Assembly: GCA_900546785.1 (NCBI GenBank)
Contig: URED01000030.1
Location: forward strand, 1 to 29,899
From: an uncultured Oscillospiraceae bacterium
GTDB lineage: Bacteria > Bacillota > Clostridia > Oscillospirales > Acutalibacteraceae
Direction of reading: 5' to 3'
DNA: 29,899 nucleotides
Part shown: positions 25,028-29,899 of the stretch, in pieces
Numbering within the stretch: position 1 is the first letter of the stretch
How the letters are laid out: every line of letters begins with the position of its first letter
Program-made: the position numbers and the translations under genes
Notes under the pieces: generated by a model
Told to the model about the DNA's origin: nothing
Seen by the model: the letters and a program-made list of their open reading frames with translations, nothing else
Database searches by the model: none

Positions 25028-26313
25028 TTCTTTTTAGCGCCTCCCAAATAGTTATAGGTACGCACGTCTGACGCTTTGATATACGCCAGAATCGCCCAGC
25101 AGCTTATCATGGATGAACCGCCCTGGCTTACGAACGGCAGCGTAACGCCCGTGAGCGGCAGCACATCCGTTATGCCGAAGATATTGAGCGCCGTTTGGAA
25201 GAGCAGCAGCCCCGCTGCGGCAACGGCGGCTATGGAATAAAATGTGGAGCGCGCGGCTATGGAATTCACAAGCGCCGAAACGGCGATAGCCACGAACGCC
25301 AGCACAAGAATAACGCCGAAAACATAGCCCCATTCCTCGCAGATCACGCCGAAGATAAGATCCGTTGTGGAGGCATAAACATTTCTTGTATACCCGTTTC
25401 CGATGCCGATGCCGAAAAGCCCGCCGGAGGCAAGCCCCACAAGCGTTCTTGTTTGCTGATAACCGCTCGTATTATAGTAATCCGCCTCCCACACATGGCG
25501 GTAAACGGAGAACCTTGCCATAACATAAGATCTGTACCGCAGCACGATCCCGACGCCCAGAACGGCGGAGGCAACGGCAAGAATGATCGTTTTGATATCG
25601 CCGGAGGTCATAAAGGCAATAATGATGAACGTTATAAAAAAGATCAGCGCCGTGCCGAAATCACGGATAAGTATAAGAGAGCCTACACATGCAACCGCAA
25701 AACCGATAAAGGCAAATATATTCTTGCTCGTCTGTATCTTTTCCAGCGTAGCGGCGCCTACGAATATAAACGCCACCTTTACGAATTCAGAGGGCTGGAG
25801 CGTGATCCCGTTCTCCCCGCCTATCGTGATCCAGTTCCTTGCGCCGTTTGTGGTTTCCGCAATGATCAGATTTACCAGCAGCAGCAAAAGCGCCGCGATC
25901 GCCACGGGCAGCCTCAGCTTCATACAAAGGTCCACATTGCCGAGCAGAAATACCATAACGATATAAACGATCACGCCGGCAACGATCATAAGGCATTGCT
26001 TGAGCGCCGCAGACGGGCTTACCGAACCGATCACGGAGATACCCGTTGCGCAAAGGAAGAACGCGATCATCTCAAGCTCAAAATTACGCCTGTGCATCGC
26101 CGTGTAAAACACGATAAGGTATGCCCACTCAACAACGATAAGTATGCCCATTGCGGCAAGCGTCTGATACTGAATGCCGAGTTCCGGCGACCAGGCGGCG
26201 GAAAACGCCGTTACCGCCTCAAACAGCGTAAGAAACGCCATAAGGGCAAAATTATTGATCGGCTTTATTTTAGGGATCTTTTTCTTTTTAGCCGCTTTAT
26301 TTTTTTTCGCCAT
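25024..26313 (-). CDS. FtsW/RodA/SpoVE-family SEDS peptidoglycan glycosyltransferase
   Basis: This is a polytopic membrane enzyme that polymerises lipid II. The 429 residues start with a Lys-rich cytosolic end, and about ten membrane helices follow. SEDS landmarks include NGARNWITIGGENGITLQPS, ASGGLFGIGIGNG, the extracellular ASTTDLIFGVICEEWGYVFG with its conserved acidic residue, and LPLTGVTLPFVSQGGSSMI near the C-terminus. The start ATG has a GAGGTG site 10 bases after the FHA gene. With the adjacent class B PBP it should form a synthase pair. Whether it serves division or elongation cannot be decided from sequence alone. Confidence 0.95.
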   Translation of the reverse strand: MAKKNKAAKKKKIPKIKPINNFALMAFLTLFEAVTAFSAAWSPELGIQYQTLAAMGILIVVEWAYLIVFYTAMHRRNFELEMIAFFLCATGISVIGSVSPSAALKQCLMIVAGVIVYIVMVFLLGNVDLCMKLRLPVAIAALLLLLVNLIIAETTNGARNWITIGGENGITLQPSEFVKVAFIFVGAATLEKIQTSKNIFAFIGFAVACVGSLILIRDFGTALIFFITFIIIAFMTSGDIKTIILAVASAVLGVGIVLRYRSYVMARFSVYRHVWEADYYNTSGYQQTRTLVGLASGGLFGIGIGNGYTRNVYASTTDLIFGVICEEWGYVFGVILVLAFVAIAVSALVNSIAARSTFYSIAAVAAAGLLLFQTALNIFGITDVLPLTGVTLPFVSQGGSSMISCWAILAYIKASDVRTYNYLGGAKKK

Positions 26314-26323
26314 TCAGCGCACC

Positions 26324-27067
26324 TCACTTTTCATAGAAAATAAACACTCTGTCTCCGAACGTTACGGTGTCCTCGTCAAAAATAAGCTGAGTCTGGGTAA
26401 GGTACCTGCCGTTGAGCTTTGTGCCGTTGTGTGAATCCAGATCGCAAAGCGCCCAGCCGCGGGTGGTTTTATATATCCTTGCATGTTCGGAAGAAACGGT
26501 ATCGGAAAGTATCCTTATATCACACTGTTCACCCCTGCCGATGAGCACATCGTTTCTTTTAAGGTAAACGGGCTTACGGCTCTTAACGTCAACAAGCACG
26601 GCGTATGCCACGGTATGCCCGCCCACATTCTGCCGTATCTGCTTTTTTGTAGAGCCGGAAATGGCGTCCTCACAGCTGAATCGAAGCGGCACCGTGCCTA
26701 TGGAGATAACGTCGCCGTCCTCAATAACCGCCTTGCCTTCTATTTTTTTGCCGTTTACGAGCACGCCGTTTTTTGAAAAGGTATCGGTAACCACCCAATC
26801 CCTTCTTTTTTTTGCTATAACGGCGTGAAAACGCGATACGCTCGGAAGCGGCAGCACGATATCGTTTGCTTTAGACTTGCCGATTGAGGTCTCCCAATGA
26901 TCGATCTCAATAACGGAATCGTTGTTTTCATCCGTAAGCTGCGCCATTTTGTGAACGCGCGGCCTGTTTCTGAAAAGCGATATAACGCAAGTGAATATCA
27001 CTATGACCGCCGAAACGGGCAGCGCATAGCGCATTACGGAGGTAAGCATATCCATAAAATCCTGCAT
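26324..27067 (-). CDS. Membrane-anchored protein with two FHA domains
   Basis: The ATG at 27065-27067 is chosen because AGAGAGGTG sits at proper distance; a GTG three codons upstream would lie in that site. The 247 residues have one membrane helix (about 13-32), then two cytosolic FHA domains that bind phosphothreonine. FHA1 has IGKSKANDIVL (62-72), SRFHAVI (78-84) and N100-G. FHA2 has IGRGEQCDIRI (177-187), SSEHARI (192-198) and SHNGTKLNG (212-220). Both keep the Arg/Ser/His/Asn pattern or close variants (FHA1 has Lys where FHA2 has Arg). Upstream of a SEDS enzyme and a PBP, it probably links Ser/Thr-kinase signalling to wall synthesis, as in actinobacterial and clostridial pknB loci. No kinase gene is in the window. 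Confidence 0.93.
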   Translation of the reverse strand: MQDFMDMLTSVMRYALPVSAVIVIFTCVISLFRNRPRVHKMAQLTDENNDSVIEIDHWETSIGKSKANDIVLPLPSVSRFHAVIAKKRRDWVVTDTFSKNGVLVNGKKIEGKAVIEDGDVISIGTVPLRFSCEDAISGSTKKQIRQNVGGHTVAYAVLVDVKSRKPVYLKRNDVLIGRGEQCDIRILSDTVSSEHARIYKTTRGWALCDLDSHNGTKLNGRYLTQTQLIFDEDTVTFGDRVFIFYEK

Positions 27068-27093
27068 AAAAAGCACCTCTCTAAAATTTGCCG

Positions 27094-27108
27094 GGCTCTG
27101 ACAGAGCC
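27094..27108. repeat. Perfect 7-1-7 palindrome in the FHA operon leader
   Basis: GGCTCTG-A-CAGAGCC, GC-rich within AT-rich surroundings, about 20-35 bases downstream of the predicted transcription start and 27 bases before the ATG. It could be a repressor site or a leader hairpin. Confidence 0.55.
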
Positions 27109-27133
27109 GCTAAATAAAAATATCTCAGTATTA

Positions 27134-27162
27134 AGAATATATTTCACAAATTAAAAAGTCAA
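27134..27162 (-). promoter_or_regulatory. Promoter of the FHA-ftsW-pbp-hflX operon
   Basis: Minus-strand TTGACT (27157-27162), a 17-base spacer and TATTCT (27134-27139). It is back to back with the aldose epimerase promoter; the two -35 boxes are 7 bases apart. Confidence 0.7.
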
Positions 27163-27169
27163 GTTAATA

Positions 27170-27198
27170 TTGAATTTATTTACATTTCGGGTTATACT
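27170..27198 (+). promoter_or_regulatory. Promoter of the aldose epimerase gene
   Basis: TTGAAT (27170-27175), a 17-base spacer and TATACT (27193-27198). An AAGAGGTGG ribosome binding site (27232-27240) follows before the ATG at 27245. A TATAAT at 27219-27224 is also present but has no matching -35. Confidence 0.6.
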
Positions 27199-27244
27199 CG
27201 TAATATAGTTCTACTTTATATAATACATATTAAGAGGTGGCTTT

Positions 27245-28297
27245 ATGAGCATTACAAAAACATTTTTCGGCACGGTTGACGGCGCCGACGTTGAACTTTA
27301 CACCATTATGAACAAAAACGGCGCCAACGTTTCCATACAGACGCTGGGCGCCGGTATTCAGGCGCTGAACGTGCCTGACCGAAACGGCGAACTCGGCGAT
27401 GTTGTGCTTGGTTTTGACAAACCAGAATATTATGTTGACCCCGACCTCGGCTACCAGGGGCTTGTAGTGGGCAGAGTCGCCAACAGGATAAAGGACGCGC
27501 GGTTCGTTATGGACGGCAAAGAATACCGCACCCCAAACAATCAGGGCACGTGGACGCTGCACGGCGGCGGGCGGTTCAGCTTTTCTGTATGGGAGGTTGA
27601 AGAAACGACGGAGGATTCCGTAACGCTTGTTAAATTCTCTCCCGATATGGAAGACGGCTTCCCCGGCAATTTCACAATGAAAGTAAAATATACTTTTACG
27701 GACGACAACACCCTGCGTATCGAATACTCTGTTTTAAGCGATAAAAAGACCGTTGCGAACCCGACCAACCATGCCTATTTTAACCTGAATGCAAAGCCGG
27801 GCACAACGATAGAAGACCATTACTTAAAGATCAACGCCGATCAATTTACCGAAACGGATTCAGACCAGCTGACCACCGGTGTGCTCGGCGGGCTGAAAGG
27901 CACGATGCTGGATTTTTCCGATATGCATAAGATAGGCGACAGGATAGACGAACCTTTTGCCCCCGTCATTGACGGTATCGGTTATGACAATAACTACTGC
28001 CTCAGAAACAAACCGGGCGAATTTGCCGAAGCGGCCGTGCTTTACGACGAAGAAAGCGGCAGAAAAATGACGGTATGGACTGACCTGCCGGGCATTCAGC
28101 TCTATTGCGGCGGCTGGCTTGCCAAGGACGGCAACCCCGGAAAAGCAAACGGCGCGGTAACCTACAGACGCGGCGTTGCGCTTGAAACGCAGTTTTATCC
28201 GGACAGCGTAAATCACCCGGATACATTTCCGTTTACTTACGTTGAGCCGAACAAGGCGTTCAAAACGGTAACGGAGTTCAGATTTACGACGAAATAG
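27245..28297 (+). CDS. galM: Aldose 1-epimerase (mutarotase)
   Basis: It interconverts alpha and beta anomers of galactose or related sugars in the cytosol. The 350 residues cover a full beta-supersandwich. Landmarks are LGAGIQALNVPDRNG, VVGRVANRI (74-82), LHGG with H106, and NHAYFNL with catalytic acid H176. D248 is in GIGYDNNY (family usually DHNF/Y), and the catalytic base E314 is in ALETQFYPDSVNH. The gene stands alone and divergent from the FHA operon, without other galactose genes beside it, so a general mutarotase role is likely. No clear terminator is visible before the next gene. Confidence 0.95.
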   Translation: MSITKTFFGTVDGADVELYTIMNKNGANVSIQTLGAGIQALNVPDRNGELGDVVLGFDKPEYYVDPDLGYQGLVVGRVANRIKDARFVMDGKEYRTPNNQGTWTLHGGGRFSFSVWEVEETTEDSVTLVKFSPDMEDGFPGNFTMKVKYTFTDDNTLRIEYSVLSDKKTVANPTNHAYFNLNAKPGTTIEDHYLKINADQFTETDSDQLTTGVLGGLKGTMLDFSDMHKIGDRIDEPFAPVIDGIGYDNNYCLRNKPGEFAEAAVLYDEESGRKMTVWTDLPGIQLYCGGWLAKDGNPGKANGAVTYRRGVALETQFYPDSVNHPDTFPFTYVEPNKAFKTVTEFRFTTK

Positions 28298-28324
28298 CCA
28301 CTTAATTGGTCAATAATTTCAAAA

Positions 28325-28376
28325 ATGCAACCGATAGTTGCGAAATTTCAAACCAAAATTGGTAGCATGCAACCGA
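28325..28376. repeat. Cluster of short repeats before the XRE-DUF4097 gene, possible operator
   Basis: The 10-mer ATGCAACCGA occurs at 28325-28334 and 28367-28376. Between them lie inverted repeats GCAAC-cgata-GTTGC (28327-28341) and ACCAA-aa-TTGGT (28352-28363). The cluster ends about 10 bases before the -10 box at 28387, where a self-acting XRE repressor could bind. Confidence 0.5.
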
Positions 28377-28383
28377 ATTTATC

Positions 28384-28392
28384 TGCTACAAT
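28384..28392 (+). promoter_or_regulatory. Extended -10 promoter of the XRE-DUF4097 gene
   Basis: TGC-TACAAT (TG at 28384-28385, box 28387-28392) with no good -35 at 17 bases, so it is probably activator-dependent or relies on the extended -10. The predicted start at about 28399 falls on the ribosome binding site, which weakens the call. Confidence 0.35.
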
Positions 28393-28411
28393 GAAGCCGG
28401 AGGTGACGATA

Positions 28412-29743
28412 ATGAATATCGAAACGGCAAAAAGACTTTATGAATACAGAAAAGCAAACGGCTATTCGCAGGAGGAGCTTGCCGCAAAAATCGGCGTTTC
28501 AAGGCAGGCTATCTCAAAATGGGAAAGAAGCGAAAGCAGCCCCGATACCGATAATCTTATAGCACTGGCGCAGCTTTACGGTGTTTCTCTTGACACCCTG
28601 CTGATGGGAGAGGAAGAGCCTAAAAATACAAATATGAACAGTGCAGAGGCGAGCGGTACAGCAGAAAGCAGCAATCCCGAAAGTGCCGAACCCGGCGCTC
28701 AGGCACAGGCGGATACGGCAGAACCCAACGAACCGGAGGCTGAGAACAGCGAAGATGCCGGCAAAGCGGAAACACCCGATCCCGCCGGTTACAATAACGG
28801 CTCTGCGGATTCCGCAGGCAACGGCGCGCAGCAAGGCTATAATAATTACAGCACGCAATATTATTACCCTGCAAACAAAGAGAAAAAGAAAATGAGCAAG
28901 GGCACAAAAATTGCCATAGGGGCTATCGTTGCCGTTGTACTGATCATCATAGCTGCGGCAGTGGGCCTAAACATCTATGATGAGATCTACGATGACAGGC
29001 TTGAAGCACAGCGTGAGACGCAGATGCAGACGGACACCACTACAACCGAGCCGGGTCAGTCTCAGAGCGCCTCGGGCTCGGGGGCGGCAGGTGCGAACAG
29101 CATAAGCGCGTCCTCCGTAAGCAAGATCTCCGTTGAATGGGCGGCGGGCAGCGTAAATATTTCCTATTATGACGGCACGGACATTCAGTTTGACGACGGA
29201 TTGGACGCCGCAGACGATAACGCGCTTTTCAGCAGAACGGAAGGCTCCGAACTGAAGATATACTACAACAGAAACGCACGGAACACCCAAAACAGTAACG
29301 AAAAAACACTTCAGATCAATATTCCCGCCGGCACGGCGCTTACAGAGTTTGATATTGAAACCGCCTCTGCAGATATCAACGTAAACGGGATCATTGCAGA
29401 TCAGATAGAATTACACTCTGTTTCGGGAGATATTCACGCAACAGGCGAATTTGCATCTTTGGACATTGAAACCACTTCCGGAAACGCACAGGTTACGGAC
29501 ACCGCCGCTTTGATCCGGCAGATCGACGCAAATGCAGTAAGCGGAAATATAACCGTAACGATACCGCAGAGCATAGACGGCTTTTATATGGAGTATGAAA
29601 CCGTTTCCGGCGAAATAAACAATGATTTCGGCGCAGCGATAAACGGTTCTTCACGCCGCGGCACGGCAAATTACGGCAACGGCTCCGCAAATATAGAAGT
29701 TGAGACCGTAAGCGGTAATTTCTCTCTCAAATCCGCCCAATAA
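28412..29743 (+). CDS. Transmembrane XRE-family regulator with DUF4097 (adhesin-like beta-helix) C-terminal domain
   Basis: The ATG at 28412 is chosen for its GGAGGTGA site (28399-28406); the open frame begins 29 codons earlier but that stretch is promoter-like. The 443 residues start with an XRE helix-turn-helix (about 5-64: YSQEELAAKIGVSRQAISKW). A long Ala/Glu/Pro/Asn-rich linker (66-155) follows, then a Lys cluster (157-166), one membrane helix (167-187) and an external part. From about 235 on, the external part shows repeating strand motifs VSGDIHATG, TTSGNAQVTD, AVSGNITV, VSGEINNDF and VSGNFSLKSA, as in DUF4097. DNA binding inside and a beta-helical domain outside suggest a one-protein envelope sensor. 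The signal and targets are unknown. Confidence 0.88.
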   Translation: MNIETAKRLYEYRKANGYSQEELAAKIGVSRQAISKWERSESSPDTDNLIALAQLYGVSLDTLLMGEEEPKNTNMNSAEASGTAESSNPESAEPGAQAQADTAEPNEPEAENSEDAGKAETPDPAGYNNGSADSAGNGAQQGYNNYSTQYYYPANKEKKKMSKGTKIAIGAIVAVVLIIIAAAVGLNIYDEIYDDRLEAQRETQMQTDTTTTEPGQSQSASGSGAAGANSISASSVSKISVEWAAGSVNISYYDGTDIQFDDGLDAADDNALFSRTEGSELKIYYNRNARNTQNSNEKTLQINIPAGTALTEFDIETASADINVNGIIADQIELHSVSGDIHATGEFASLDIETTSGNAQVTDTAALIRQIDANAVSGNITVTIPQSIDGFYMEYETVSGEINNDFGAAINGSSRRGTANYGNGSANIEVETVSGNFSLKSAQ

Positions 29744-29899
29744 ACTTTATAAAAATGAAAAAGCTCCGCGGGAATTTACCCGAACCGTCAGCGTGTAGAA
29801 AAAAGTGTATATTTAGAAAAAAGGGGCAGTCCTACACGCTGAGAAGACTTCGAGAAATCGAGCTGAATTTCGTTTTCTTGCGAGCGGGTGCCGTACAAC
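29744..29899. other. Non-coding end region with an 11-base inverted repeat; possible dispersed repeat
   Basis: After the last gene there is no ribosome binding site or convincing reading frame. TCAGCGTGTAG (29788-29798) and its exact complement (29832-29842) flank a 33-base AT-rich interior rich in A-runs. A short GC hairpin CGGG-aattta-CCCG lies just before it (29769-29782). A minus-strand frame from the edge to the inverted repeat is open but short. The block looks like the edge of a repeat family or a small structured RNA; only its right boundary is outside the window. Confidence 0.4.

Noticed and set aside
25195..26343. Long open frame (382 codons) on + opposite ftsW/rodA
   Set aside because: Composition is Arg/His/Lys-rich and repetitive as expected for the complement of a membrane-protein gene; no ribosome binding site or family motif. 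The minus-strand SEDS protein is unambiguous.
28325..28411. N-terminal extension of the XRE-DUF4097 protein by 29 codons
   Set aside because: The stretch holds the repeat cluster and the -10 box, and the internal ATG at 28412 has an excellent ribosome binding site.

Overview
The window looks like a bacterial chromosome segment from an anaerobic, gut-type Clostridia (Bacillota; an Oscillospirales/Ruminococcaceae-like relative is my best guess). This is inferred from gene content (queH-type epoxyqueuosine reductase, CdaR/PucR-type regulator beside ftsEX, FHA-ftsW-class B PBP cluster, DUF4830 protein), strong AGGAGG-type ribosome binding sites, frequent TTG/GTG starts and moderate GC with AT-rich promoters. 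Species cannot be fixed from the sequence alone. No rRNA, tRNA, CRISPR array, insertion sequence or phage gene was seen.

Layout. (1) Positions 1-1660: a 3'-broken P-type cation ATPase fragment (+) abuts a 3'-broken ABC-F ATPase (-) at about 320-332. The two genes converge and both stop in mid-domain, so this is a rearrangement or an assembly chimera. (2) 1854-5903 (+): a tightly overlapping operon rpe - membrane-anchored DUF4015-like protein - secreted cadherin-like-domain membrane protein - mgtE, closed by a strong hairpin. (3) 6020-8939 (-): an unrecognised 125-aa protein and a GDPD / nitroreductase / GDPD cassette. (4) 8998-10476 (-): guaB with its own promoter and a terminator-like hairpin. 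(5) 10577-19654 (-): one long run ftsE-ftsX-three tandem coiled-coil M23 peptidases-queH-rarA-nth-shikimate kinase-like. (6) 19841-20926 (-): CdaR/PucR-type regulator with its own promoter and terminator. (7) 21113-27067 (-): FHA protein - FtsW/RodA - class B PBP - HflX - DUF4830 protein - RsuA-type pseudouridine synthase. (8) 27245-29743 (+): aldose 1-epimerase, then a membrane-tethered XRE regulator with a DUF4097 sensor-like domain. (9) 29744-29899: no gene recognised; an inverted repeat and possible dispersed repeat.

How they fit together. Two blocks concern the cell wall: FtsEX with its probable M23 hydrolase clients (septal or peripheral cell-wall cleavage) and FHA-FtsW-PBP (SEDS/bPBP synthesis). 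The rest is mostly housekeeping: Mg2+ uptake, pentose phosphate, GMP synthesis, queuosine, DNA repair, ribosome GTPase and rRNA modification. The least explained parts are the three-copy M23 array, the degenerate DUF4015-like/cadherin-like pair, the GDPD-nitroreductase cassette and the transmembrane XRE-DUF4097 protein.
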